Shown one piece after another: positions 29,159-38,049 of a DNA stretch of 64,000 nt. A program made the position numbers and the translations under genes. The notes below the pieces were generated by a model that was given only the letters and a program-made list of their open reading frames with translations, had not been told where the DNA came from and did not search any database. The stretch covers positions 1-64,000 of the forward strand of contig JAJYLN010000008.1 in assembly GCA_021787665.1 (NCBI GenBank). Direction: 5' to 3'. This DNA is from a bacterium (lineage in GTDB: Bacteria; JAMCPX01). Every line of letters starts with the position of its first letter. The stretch's first letter is position 1.

Positions 29159-29827
29159 TTACAGGGCTGGCTTTATGTTATCGGGTGAGTTGGACCGGGG
29201 TGAGTTTACCCTCGATGAGACCGGGTATGCTTCAAGTTCTTCGGAGGGAAAGGGTTTCAGAAGCGCTTTCAGTATGTCCCTGTCATGGACTTCGGAGTTT
29301 AGCCATGGTGCAAAATCAGCATGGTGAAGAATGACGGGCATCCTATTATGAATCTGCGCCATTAGCTCGTTTGCATCGGTTGTGACAATGGTGGAGGTAC
29401 AGAGTCCCTCACCTTCAGGAGACTTCCAATAGTTATAGAGTCCTGTGAATGCCATAGGGACCCCGGACCTGAGACGTATATAATAAGGAATCTTCATCCC
29501 GGCCTGCCTCTGCCATTCATAATATCCATCAGCCACTACAAGGCATCGGGTCTTGAAAAAGGCTTCCCTATAGGATGTAAGTGAATCTATGGTTTCTGCC
29601 CGCGCATTTATCATAGCATAACCTGTTTTGGTATCCTTTGCCCAGGACGGAAGGAATCCCCATCGACTTAATAGCAGCCTGCTCTTATTGCCCTCATAGA
29701 CAACGATCGGGATGTTCTGGGCTGGAGCGACGTTGTAATTCGGAGCGAAGTCGCAGGCGACATCCTCAACATCGAAGAGCTTGGCGATTATTTCTATTTC
29801 GGAGTGGCAGTCATACCTTCCGCACAT
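29159..29827 (-). CDS. SRAP-domain protein (YedK/HMCES family, abasic-site/SOS-associated)
   Basis: MCGRYDCHSEIEIIAKLF (catalytic Cys2); NYNVAPAQNIPIV; INARAETI; RCLVVADGYYEWQ; HNRMPVIL. Confidence 0.94.
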   Translation of the reverse strand: MCGRYDCHSEIEIIAKLFDVEDVACDFAPNYNVAPAQNIPIVVYEGNKSRLLLSRWGFLPSWAKDTKTGYAMINARAETIDSLTSYREAFFKTRCLVVADGYYEWQRQAGMKIPYYIRLRSGVPMAFTGLYNYWKSPEGEGLCTSTIVTTDANELMAQIHNRMPVILHHADFAPWLNSEVHDRDILKALLKPFPSEELEAYPVSSRVNSPRSNSPDNIKPAL

Positions 29828-29874
29828 GAAGGGATAATACCATAAGGGAAGGGTAAAGAATATACTTCTTGACA

Positions 29875-29890
29875 GCGAACGATCGTTCGC
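29875..29890. promoter_or_regulatory. LexA operator (Gram-positive-type SOS box) inside the lexA promoter spacer
   Basis: GCGAACGATCGTTCGC, perfect 16-bp palindrome containing CGAAC-N4-GTTCG. Flanked by TTGACA (29869-29874) and TATATG (29892-29897), 17-nt spacing. Confidence 0.9.
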
Positions 29891-29903
29891 CTATATGACG
29901 TCT

Positions 29904-30497
29904 ATGCCCAAAAGGACACCGAAAGAAGAGCTTCAGAATCGCATCAAGGAGATAGAGCGATTCTACTATAAGAACGGCAGGATGCCGAGCTATGCGGAGA
30001 TCGGGGATTTGCTCGGCTTTCGCTCAAAGGATTCCACATTCAAACTCGTAGGAAAACTCGAAAAGCTCAAGGTCATCATCCGGGACAAGACCGGCAGACT
30101 CATTCCACGGTCTCTTGCCATGCCGGTGAAGGTGCTCGGTACAGTAGAGGCCGGGTTCCCAAGTCCTGCTGAGGAAGAGCTGATCGATACCCTATCGCTT
30201 GACGATCTATTGATTAAAAACCGGGAGGCTACCTTTCTTTTAAAGGTATCCGGCGATTCCATGAAGGACGCAGGCATCATGCCGGGGGATATGGTGATCG
30301 TGGATCGGGGAGTGGCCCCCAAGAGCGGACAGATCGTTATTGCACAGATCGACGGTGCATGGACGATGAAGTATCTAGAAAAACGCGGAGATGCCTTTTA
30401 CCTTGTTGCGGCGAACGAAAAATATAAGCCTATTCGGCCCAAGGATGAATTGAAAATTGCCGGTGTCGTTACGGCGGTAGTACGGAAATACCTGTAG
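29904..30497 (+). CDS. lexA: LexA repressor/protease
   Basis: GTVEAGFPSPAEEELIDTLSLDDLLI; S24 serine motif VSGDSMKDAGIMPGDMVIVDRG; GQIVIAQIDGAWTMKYL. ATG at 29895 is an alternative start. Confidence 0.93.
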   Translation: MPKRTPKEELQNRIKEIERFYYKNGRMPSYAEIGDLLGFRSKDSTFKLVGKLEKLKVIIRDKTGRLIPRSLAMPVKVLGTVEAGFPSPAEEELIDTLSLDDLLIKNREATFLLKVSGDSMKDAGIMPGDMVIVDRGVAPKSGQIVIAQIDGAWTMKYLEKRGDAFYLVAANEKYKPIRPKDELKIAGVVTAVVRKYL

Positions 30498-30531
30498 CCT
30501 TTTGCGAGATCATCACCGTGGAGGTATCTGC

Positions 30532-31845
30532 ATGGATAATCGGCCCATGACCATTTCATCCTTTCCTCAGGCTATAATGCATATCGACGTGGACGCCTTT
30601 TTTGCGTCCTGTGAGCAGGCCATTCACCCCGAGCTTAAGGGCAAGCCTGTGATAACGGGGAAGGAGCGGGGCATCGTCGCTGCCGCAAGCTACGAAGCCA
30701 AAGCACGGGGTGTACAGCGGGGCATGCGCTTGTTTGAGGTTAGGAAGGTATGTCCGGATTGCATTGTCCTCCCTTCAGATTACGAGACCTACAGCCTATT
30801 TTCAGTCAGGATGTTTGAGATAGTGAGACGCTTTTCCCCTGATGTCGAAGAATACAGTATCGACGAAGCCTTTGTCGATTTGACAGGACTGCGAAGGAGC
30901 TTTCACGGTTCTTATGAATCAATTGCCGAGAAGATGCGCAAGACGATAGAGGCCGAGCTTGGAATCACGGTGTCCGCCGGGGTGAGCTTGAGCAAGGTGC
31001 TTGCAAAGATAGCGTCTCAGTACAACAAACCCAACGGATTAACCGTGATACCAGGCAGAGAGATTCACCGGTATCTTGAAAAACTACCTGTGGAGAAGGT
31101 ATGGGGGATTGGCCCGAATACTACGGCATTTCTCAAAAAGCACAGGATAGTCACGGCCCTTCAGTTCGTCAGACAAGAACAGGCCTGGGTAGACAGATAC
31201 CTGTCCAAGCCCTATAGGGAAATATGGCATGAACTCAACGGCAGAAGCGTTTATCCTGTAGTTGCAGAAGCAAAGGAGGGCTATCAGTCTATCAGTAAGG
31301 CGAAGACCTTTACCCCTGCCTCGGCGGATCAAGCGTTTGTCTTTGCCCAGCTATCGAAGAACCTTGAAAATGCCTGTATCAAGGCAAGAAGGTACCGGTT
31401 GGCGGCTACACGGCTTATTATCTTTTTAAGGAAACAGGATTTCACAAGCAGGGGGGTAGAAATCAAGCTGAGCAAGCCGAGCGCCTACCCGATTGAGTTG
31501 TTTGAGCTTTTGAGAAGGGGGTTTGAGCAGTCCTTTGGACCGGGCAAGCTTTACCGCCAGACTGGCGTTGTGCTTGCCGGGCTGGTCCCGGAGAGCAGGA
31601 TACAGTACGACCTGTTTGAGGATACAACGAGGATAGAGAAGATGTCGAAGATATACGGGAGCCTTGACCAGATAGCACAGAGGTACGGGAAGTACACGAT
31701 ACAGCATGGCGCGAGTTTGCCCACGAGGCTTCAGACGCAGCATGAAGGTGAACGTGGCGATGTCCCTGTGAGAAAGACCTCATTGCTCAAAGGCGAGAAC
31801 CTACGGCAGAGACTGGGCATGCCGATGCTGCATATTAAGATTTGA
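30532..31845 (+). CDS. dinB: Y-family DNA polymerase IV
   Basis: IMHIDVDAFFASCEQA; AASYEAKARGV; YSIDEAFVDLTG; GVSLSKVLAKIASQYNKP; start moved from 30502. Confidence 0.95.
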   Translation: MDNRPMTISSFPQAIMHIDVDAFFASCEQAIHPELKGKPVITGKERGIVAAASYEAKARGVQRGMRLFEVRKVCPDCIVLPSDYETYSLFSVRMFEIVRRFSPDVEEYSIDEAFVDLTGLRRSFHGSYESIAEKMRKTIEAELGITVSAGVSLSKVLAKIASQYNKPNGLTVIPGREIHRYLEKLPVEKVWGIGPNTTAFLKKHRIVTALQFVRQEQAWVDRYLSKPYREIWHELNGRSVYPVVAEAKEGYQSISKAKTFTPASADQAFVFAQLSKNLENACIKARRYRLAATRLIIFLRKQDFTSRGVEIKLSKPSAYPIELFELLRRGFEQSFGPGKLYRQTGVVLAGLVPESRIQYDLFEDTTRIEKMSKIYGSLDQIAQRYGKYTIQHGASLPTRLQTQHEGERGDVPVRKTSLLKGENLRQRLGMPMLHIKI

Positions 31846-31895
31846 AGGCGATTTATTGCCTGTAGATTAATAACCGATACGCAGTATGCGGCCCT

Positions 31896-32888
31896 TCAGG
31901 ACTTCCCTTTCGTATTTTCAACGACCCATTCCCCGATCACCTTTATCGCCTCTTCGTAGGGTACCCGTGTCTTCCAGCCGAGCTCGGTCTTTGCCCTGGT
32001 GGTATCCACGTCGAGGTCCCTGCCCAGTACCGCGACAGCGGCCCTCGTTGCCGGCGGCCTGACATTGAACGGCGCGTACAACCTCTCCGAGATACCCGCA
32101 GCTATCCATGCGAGTCTGAACGGCACGCTGAACAGGGGCCTTTTGCCGACGATCTTTCCGAGGTCTGTCAGATAGCGTGCCCAGGTGACGTCATAGTCGT
32201 CCCTAAAGAAATAGGTCCTGTTCTTTGCAACGTCACGTGTGCTGGCCAGGAGGATGCCGTCGACCAGGTTCTCCACGTAGACAAGGCTGGCGCTATACCG
32301 GCCGTGGTCGATAAGGGGCACGGCGGACCGCTTCAGCCTTTCCGCCACGTCCTTTACCCATATGCTTCCAGGGCCGATGACGTTCGACGGTCTGATTATC
32401 GTATAGATGAGGCTCTGTCGTCTGTGGTAGTCTTTTACAATTTCCTCGGCTTCGAGCTTCGCGTCGCCGTACGGGATGCCGGTCTTGTATGCGGGGTCGT
32501 CTTCCTTCACGCCTTTGAGGTGCCTTCCCATACCGCATGCACAGAACGAGCTGATGTATACGAGCCGGGACACCTTTCCAGCACATTCACGGATCAGGTT
32601 GTCCGTGGCCTCCACGATTGCCGCGTGGAACACCTTTTCGGGACCCCAATCGGTCACACGGCCGGCAAGGTGAAAGACCGTGTCAATGCTGTCTGCTATT
32701 CCCCGGATAGTGTCGGGCCTTGTCAGGTCCCCGGTCACGATCTCTGCGCCTATGGCCGCGATGTGCCTGACGTCCTCTCCGGGAAATGCAAGGGCACGAA
32801 TGGCATAGCCGTTTTCCGATAGTTTCCTGCACAGGAACGAGCCGATAAAGCCCCCCGCGCCGGTTACCAATACCTTTTGCCTGTTCAT
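31896..32888 (-). CDS. NAD-dependent epimerase/dehydratase (extended SDR)
   Basis: VLVTGAGGFIGSFLCRKL; VFHLAGRVTDWG; YGDAKLEAEEIV. Confidence 0.9.
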   Translation of the reverse strand: MNRQKVLVTGAGGFIGSFLCRKLSENGYAIRALAFPGEDVRHIAAIGAEIVTGDLTRPDTIRGIADSIDTVFHLAGRVTDWGPEKVFHAAIVEATDNLIRECAGKVSRLVYISSFCACGMGRHLKGVKEDDPAYKTGIPYGDAKLEAEEIVKDYHRRQSLIYTIIRPSNVIGPGSIWVKDVAERLKRSAVPLIDHGRYSASLVYVENLVDGILLASTRDVAKNRTYFFRDDYDVTWARYLTDLGKIVGKRPLFSVPFRLAWIAAGISERLYAPFNVRPPATRAAVAVLGRDLDVDTTRAKTELGWKTRVPYEEAIKVIGEWVVENTKGKS

Positions 32889-33019
32889 TATTGCGGGCGG
32901 ATTAATCGAACTTTAGTGCGCCGGGAGGGGGCGGCTTTTTCTGCTCCGTGATCCTTTCCCCGCTTTTGCTGCAAAAAGTGATCCTGTTCCTGACGTCGTT
33001 CAATGATAAGTGCCGGAAA

Positions 33020-33109
33020 CTGCTCGAAAAGGCTGATCCTCAGGAGGACTGATCGTATCTCCTTTCTCCGGTTGGTCGAGTCATCGATTATCAATGTGCT
33101 TAACGACAT
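33020..33109 (-). pseudogene. Truncated response-regulator receiver (REC) N-terminus
   Basis: MSLSTLIIDDSTNRRKEIRSVLLRISLFEQFP resembles REC beta1-DDS-alpha1; the Asp phosphorylation site and Lys regions are absent. Confidence 0.45.
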
Positions 33110-33269
33110 CCACATGCCTTCCGGGCCTTCCATCGCACGATAGAGACGTCCTGTCAAGGAATAGCCTCATACCGCTTCCTCTATTTCTACCGTGTAAACC
33201 GTGTTGTGGCAGGTGTCGCCAAGGTTCAGGAAAACAGGCCTTTGGCCGTCGCGACATACGTCGATTCAA

Positions 33270-33323
33270 TTTAACTGAAATTTACACCACGGTTATACGG
33301 CGTTTATACGCAAAAACTATAGT
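33270..33323 (+). promoter_or_regulatory. PHO-box-like array (four hexamers, exact 11-bp period) upstream of a -10 element
   Basis: TTTAAC (33270), TTTACA (33281), GTTATA (33292), TTTATA (33303), then TATAGT (33318-33323). Confidence 0.55.
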
Positions 33324-33377
33324 GGCATCATGGAGAAGATAGGAAAGGCAAAAAACAAAAAAAGGAGAGAGGAAAAA

Positions 33378-34550
33378 ATGAAAAAACGGATAAAGAGTAT
33401 TTTCACGATTGGCGGTACAGCCGTCATGCTGGGATTGGCAGGAACTGCGTCGTATGGGTACCAGATCAATGACCATTTGAACGTCGGCGTAAAGGCCTAC
33501 CTCAATGCGATGGAAGCGTCCGGGGACCACTTTGACGCATCGAAGGTGGGGCAGGCACAGGCGGATACCAACAGCTCCAATGCGGACGGGGCAAGGCTGT
33601 CGAGGGCATACCTTGCTCTCGTTGGAAAAATAAACGATGAGTTTTCCGGCAAGTTTGTCCTTGATGAGGCAATGACTGACCCGAGCGTATCGAACGGGAG
33701 GGGTAATGTATTCGTCAAATACCTCTATGGCATCTTTACGCCGGTAAAGAACCTTGCCCTGCGGTTCGGTCTTTCGGAGACGCCGTGGATACCGTATGAA
33801 GAAGGGATATGGGGCTACCGGTTCGTTTCGGAGACAGGGCCGGATTACGAGGGGTTCATGCCTTCCAGCGATTTGGGGATAGCGGTCGTCGGCAGCCTCT
33901 TCCATAAGCTCATCGAATACCATGTTATGGGATCGAACGGAGAGGGCTATCAGGCGACGCAGAACGGGAGGGGCTATGCAGCGGCGGCACGGATAGCATT
34001 GAACATCAAACCGATCATCTTTAATATATTCGGCATGGACGAGAGTATGCACAACGGTGTGCCTGACTACAACCCGAAGCGCGCGATAGTCATGCTCACC
34101 TTTACGAACAGCCTGCTGACGCTGTCCGGCGACTGGATGTGGGCAGACGACCATGTGACACCGGCGGATGCAGGTAAGGCGAAGTTCAACCACGGATACG
34201 GCTACGAGTTCTTCGGTTTCCTGCGTATACCAGGCGAAGAGAAATTGAGGGTATTTGCCAGATACCTTGACATGAAGCCGAATGGGAGCGACTCAAATCT
34301 CCCGGTAAGTGGTACGGTGGCACCGACCGCGAGCCTCGGTCCCTCGAACCTGTACTCGACTGAGCTGTACAAGTTTGTGGCTACTTCCGAGAACACCTGG
34401 GCGCTCGCCGGCATTAGCTACGACATCACAAAGCATGTAATCGCGGCTCTGGACTATAACCTGTTCACGATGCAGGGCTACGACCTGTCCAAGAACAAGG
34501 CGTCGTTCCGTGATAACGCCGTGGCACTGAATCTGAGGCTGGCGTTTTAA
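33378..34550 (+). CDS. Porin-like outer-membrane beta-barrel protein (possibly phosphate-selective)
   Basis: Start at 33378 after RBS (aaaggagagagg). Signal peptide; LSRAYLALVGKINDEFSGKFVLDEA and C-terminal NLRLAF. Confidence 0.75.
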   Translation: MKKRIKSIFTIGGTAVMLGLAGTASYGYQINDHLNVGVKAYLNAMEASGDHFDASKVGQAQADTNSSNADGARLSRAYLALVGKINDEFSGKFVLDEAMTDPSVSNGRGNVFVKYLYGIFTPVKNLALRFGLSETPWIPYEEGIWGYRFVSETGPDYEGFMPSSDLGIAVVGSLFHKLIEYHVMGSNGEGYQATQNGRGYAAAARIALNIKPIIFNIFGMDESMHNGVPDYNPKRAIVMLTFTNSLLTLSGDWMWADDHVTPADAGKAKFNHGYGYEFFGFLRIPGEEKLRVFARYLDMKPNGSDSNLPVSGTVAPTASLGPSNLYSTELYKFVATSENTWALAGISYDITKHVIAALDYNLFTMQGYDLSKNKASFRDNAVALNLRLAF

Positions 34551-34592
34551 ACCGGGTCTGCATAGCAACCTTATACGAGGAGGTATAAGAAT

Positions 34593-35690
34593 ATGAAAAG
34601 ACTAGTGTTAAAGATGAAAAGCAGGCTGCTCTTGCTCAGAGCAGCGGTAAAGGTAGAACTCATGAGGGTGAAGCGTCTATGTGCAATGGTCCTGATCACA
34701 GCAGGGTTTGCGCTCGTTGCCGGTACCGCGTTTGCGGCTACGCCATTGAGCGGGGCCGGCTCGACCTTCGCTTACCCTTTCTATGCGAAATGGTTCTACG
34801 AGTATGAAAAGGTGACCGGGGTCAAGATCAACTATCAGGCGATAGGCAGCGGGGGCGGTATCCAGCAGTTATTCGCACGGATCGTCGATTTCGGAGCGAG
34901 CGACAAGCCGCTCGACAAAAAGACGATGCAGGAGCACGGCGTCATCCAGATGCCGGACGCAGCCGGTGGTATCGCGATCGCCTATAACATCCCCGGGGTC
35001 GGCAAGGGTCTGAAGTTTACACCCAAGCTCATAGCGGCTATATACCTTGGTAAAGTCACGAGCTGGAACGACCCGGCAATAAAGGCCGTGAACCCAGGGA
35101 TCAATCTGCCTGCATTGCCCATCATCGTTGTCCACAGGTCCGACGGCAGCGGCACGACGTATATATTCACCCACTATCTGTCCAAGATCAGCAAAGAATG
35201 GGCCACGAAGGTTGGGGCTGATCTCTCGGTCAACTGGCCTGCACCGTCCAGCATCGGCGGTAAAGGCAACCCCGGCGTGGCAGGGGCCATCATGAAGATG
35301 CGGGGCGCCATTGGATATGTGGAACTTGCCTACGTGATGCAGAACGCCATGACGTATGGGCCTGTTCAGAACAAGGCGGGTGTATTCGTATGGCCCACCA
35401 TAGCATCGGCAAGGGCCGCTGCGGCGACCGTAAAGCATGTTCCGTCCGATTTCAATGTGCTGTTCGTGGACCAGCCCGGCAGGGACTCATACCCAATCGC
35501 AGGGTTCACCTATCTCATCATTTACAAAAAGCAGCTCGATCCGGTGAAGGGGAAAGAACTGCTGAATTTCATCACATGGGCCTATACAAAAGGACAGCCT
35601 ATGCTCAAGGACCTCGATTACGTGCCTATACCTGAAAATATCATTAAGAAGATAGACAGGCAGTTGAAAGAGGTAGAGATCAAGCCGTAA
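34593..35690 (+). CDS. pstS: Phosphate ABC transporter substrate-binding protein PstS
   Basis: LSGAGSTFAYPFYAKW; INYQAIGSGGGIQQLFARIVDFGASDKPL; HRSDGSGTTYIFTHYLSK; GNPGVAGAI...IGYVELAY. Confidence 0.93.
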   Translation: MKRLVLKMKSRLLLLRAAVKVELMRVKRLCAMVLITAGFALVAGTAFAATPLSGAGSTFAYPFYAKWFYEYEKVTGVKINYQAIGSGGGIQQLFARIVDFGASDKPLDKKTMQEHGVIQMPDAAGGIAIAYNIPGVGKGLKFTPKLIAAIYLGKVTSWNDPAIKAVNPGINLPALPIIVVHRSDGSGTTYIFTHYLSKISKEWATKVGADLSVNWPAPSSIGGKGNPGVAGAIMKMRGAIGYVELAYVMQNAMTYGPVQNKAGVFVWPTIASARAAAATVKHVPSDFNVLFVDQPGRDSYPIAGFTYLIIYKKQLDPVKGKELLNFITWAYTKGQPMLKDLDYVPIPENIIKKIDRQLKEVEIKP

Positions 35691-35720
35691 GGCGCACGTT
35701 CATACGGTAAGCAGCCCATC

Positions 35721-35752
35721 GGGGCCCGAAGAGTACTGAGGGCCCCTTTTTT
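35721..35752 (+). terminator. Intrinsic terminator downstream of pstS
   Basis: GGGGCCC (35721-35727) / GGGCCCC (35740-35746) followed by a T-run. Confidence 0.85.
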
Positions 35753-35808
35753 ATCATTGTAAAATGGCCCCTAAATTTTCTCCTTTTGGATGAGAACATA
35801 AAATTAGC

Positions 35809-35840
35809 TTGACACACCCGACAAGAGGAGTAAATTACTC
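35809..35840 (+). promoter_or_regulatory. Sigma70-like promoter of the cobalamin-riboswitch transcript with a dyad at the -10
   Basis: TTGACA (35809-35814), 16-nt spacer, TAAATT (35831-35836); dyad GAGTAA-A-TTACTC (35828-35840). Confidence 0.5.
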
Positions 35841-35847
35841 TTACTTT

Positions 35848-35990
35848 TCAGTGTCAGGGAATCCGGTGAGATACCGGAGCGGCCCCGCCACTGTAAGGGC
35901 GAGCGGCTCACACAGTCACTGTTCCGCGTGTCGCGGGATGGGAAGGCATGAGCAAGCCATGACCCCAAGCCAGGAAACCTGCTGAAAAGA
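35848..35990 (+). ncRNA. Cobalamin (B12) riboswitch
   Basis: GGGAATCCGGTGAGATACCGGAGCGGCCCCGCCACTGTAAGGGCGAGC...CCATGACCCCAAGCCAGGAAACCTGCTGA, including the GCCACTG box. Confidence 0.95.
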
Positions 35991-36029
35991 ATTTACGAGA
36001 CCTCTCTTCGTGGGAGAGACGAGGCAGGA

Positions 36030-37943
36030 TTGAGAAGGTACATTGACAAGCCCGTCCTTGAGAGAGGAGGGCTTTTTTTATGCGCCTTTCTCTTGGCAGG
36101 GCCAACATACGCCGTCGGAGCATCGTACGATGTTGCTCTGCAAATGAAAGAGGTCGTCGTTACCGGAGAACGGGTCCCATCCCGCTACGAACTGAGCCCT
36201 TCCTCTGAATCTGTCATCACCGCATCGACCATGGAAAATGATGCGACGCTGCAGGATGCGCTGTCGCAGTCGTCGGATGTAACTATACCATCGTATGGCT
36301 GGATGGGCGCGCTCTCGGGCATATCCATCCGCGGTGCGGACACGAGCCAGTCCGAGATCTTGCTCGACGGTGTCCGCCTGAACAATGTCGAGCTGTCGGG
36401 GTTCGACCTCTCGACCTTCCCCCTGTCCGGCATCTCCTCCATAGATATCGCCCGGGGAGGTATGTCCAGCCTGTACGGAGAGTCCGCCATGGGCGGCGTC
36501 GTGAACATCCTGCCGGACGTGTTCCCCACAGCGGACAGCGTGGCAGTGAAGGCAATGGTGGGCAGTTTTCAGAGCTACCATGCCGATGCCACGGCAAAGG
36601 GCAGGGCCGGTGATTTCGGGTATCTTCTTTCCCCTGGGTACGAATCGTCGCAGGGCGATTACCCGTACACCGATGACAACGGCAACCAGCAGGTCCGGAC
36701 CAACAACGATTATCATGGCATGTGGGTGCTTGCAGGGATCGGGTTCAGCAGCGGCGGGAACAGGGTGTATGCCCTGACGCACCTGTATACCAGCACCAAG
36801 GGGGTGCCCGGGGCGCTCGGCATGCTTTCACCGCAGGCACAGGAACATGATACCCACGGGATCTATATTATGAATTGCACGCATACCTCGGATACTGTGA
36901 CCGTCAAGGCGGTTCTGAGCCACGTGAATGAGGATTCGTCCTATTTCGACAATGTTTATGTGCCCGAATCCAGTCCGTCGAAGTCCGATGACACGGACAA
37001 CGAGGCCGGCGTTACGGTCAGCCTCCTCCGTATTCCCTACAATACCATCAGTATCAACGGTGACGGGCTTTTGCAGCAGGCGGTATCCACGAATATCGGC
37101 CGGCACACCCGTACCACCGGAAGTATCGGCGTGGAAGATATCGCACACCCGCTCGAGTGGCTTGTACTCGTTGGTGACGCGGCGTACCAGCATATCTCCG
37201 ATATCGGAAGCGTTGTGACCTACGGCCTCGGTACCGCAGTCAAGCCCATCTCATGGATGGCTGTGAAGGCGCGCGTGTCGACGTCGTATCAGGCCCCGTC
37301 ACTCGATGATCTTTACTGGCCCGATGCCGCCGGTGCGCAGGGCAACCCGGCCTTGCAATCCGAGACTAAAAACGGCTATGAAGCAGGACTGCTGCTGTCA
37401 CCGCTGAGCAGTACGACCATCGAATTGAACGGGTTTTACGACCGGTATCACAACCTCATCCAATGGTCGCCGTCGATAAACAATGTGTGGATGCCGCAGA
37501 ACGTCTCCGGCGCGGTTATCCATGGCATCGAGCTCTCCCTGAAAACGTCACCCGTGGACTTTCTGACGCTCTCCGGGAACGTCGGCCTGCTGGACACACT
37601 CAACCTCTCGAACACGCCCCAGGGCGTCTACGAAAAAGGGTTGTTATACAGGCCGGACATCATCGAAAACACCTGCATAAAGATAGGCAGGGACAATAGG
37701 TATATAGCACTGAGTTTCGGATATACGGGACAGAGGTACGCTACACCAACGAACAGCCAGGCGCTCCCCGGGTTTTATAACCTCAGCGCAACACTGAGCT
37801 ACAGGATAGCATGGATAAGGCCCTTTATAACCTTCACGCAGTACCTCTCCGATACATTCGACACCCTGGAGAGCTACCAGTACCTGTCCGGCTATCCATT
37901 GCCGGGCAGGTATGTGTGGGGAGGGATAGAATTCAAAATATAA
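36030..37943 (+). CDS. btuB: TonB-dependent vitamin B12 receptor BtuB
   Basis: MKEVVVTGERVPSRYELSPSSESV; SGISIRGADTSQSEILLDGVRLNNVE; SLYGESAMGGVVNI. Directly follows the cobalamin riboswitch; TTG start. Confidence 0.92.
   Translation: MRRYIDKPVLERGGLFLCAFLLAGPTYAVGASYDVALQMKEVVVTGERVPSRYELSPSSESVITASTMENDATLQDALSQSSDVTIPSYGWMGALSGISIRGADTSQSEILLDGVRLNNVELSGFDLSTFPLSGISSIDIARGGMSSLYGESAMGGVVNILPDVFPTADSVAVKAMVGSFQSYHADATAKGRAGDFGYLLSPGYESSQGDYPYTDDNGNQQVRTNNDYHGMWVLAGIGFSSGGNRVYALTHLYTSTKGVPGALGMLSPQAQEHDTHGIYIMNCTHTSDTVTVKAVLSHVNEDSSYFDNVYVPESSPSKSDDTDNEAGVTVSLLRIPYNTISINGDGLLQQAVSTNIGRHTRTTGSIGVEDIAHPLEWLVLVGDAAYQHISDIGSVVTYGLGTAVKPISWMAVKARVSTSYQAPSLDDLYWPDAAGAQGNPALQSETKNGYEAGLLLSPLSSTTIELNGFYDRYHNLIQWSPSINNVWMPQNVSGAVIHGIELSLKTSPVDFLTLSGNVGLLDTLNLSNTPQGVYEKGLLYRPDIIENTCIKIGRDNRYIALSFGYTGQRYATPTNSQALPGFYNLSATLSYRIAWIRPFITFTQYLSDTFDTLESYQYLSGYPLPGRYVWGGIEFKI
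36049..36079 (+). terminator. Putative riboswitch-controlled intrinsic terminator, lying inside the 5' end of btuB
   Basis: AGCCC(g)TCC (36049-36057) / GGAGGGCT (36066-36073) followed by seven T (36073-36079). Confidence 0.65.
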
Positions 37944-37947
37944 CATC

Positions 37948-37975
37948 GTAGGGGCGGTTCGCGAACCGCCCCTAC
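37948..37975. repeat. 28-bp perfect palindromic repeat
   Basis: GTAGGGGCGGTTCGCGAACCGCCCCTAC. It is followed by TTCCGTTTACGAGGGAATGAC, also repeat-like. Confidence 0.85.
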
Positions 37976-38049
37976 GGGATTTCCGTTTACGAGGGAATGA
38001 CACAAAAAAATGAGACAGATAGATACAAATTATAAAAAAGGAGAGAAAA

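Noticed and set aside
31750-31775. Similarity of the dinB 3' end (aacgtggcgatgtccctgt) to the cobQ insert (aacgtcgggatgtccctgt)
   Set aside because: In dinB this encodes a plausible conserved C-terminal stretch (RGDVPVRKTSLLKGE). The match is too short to call a shared element.
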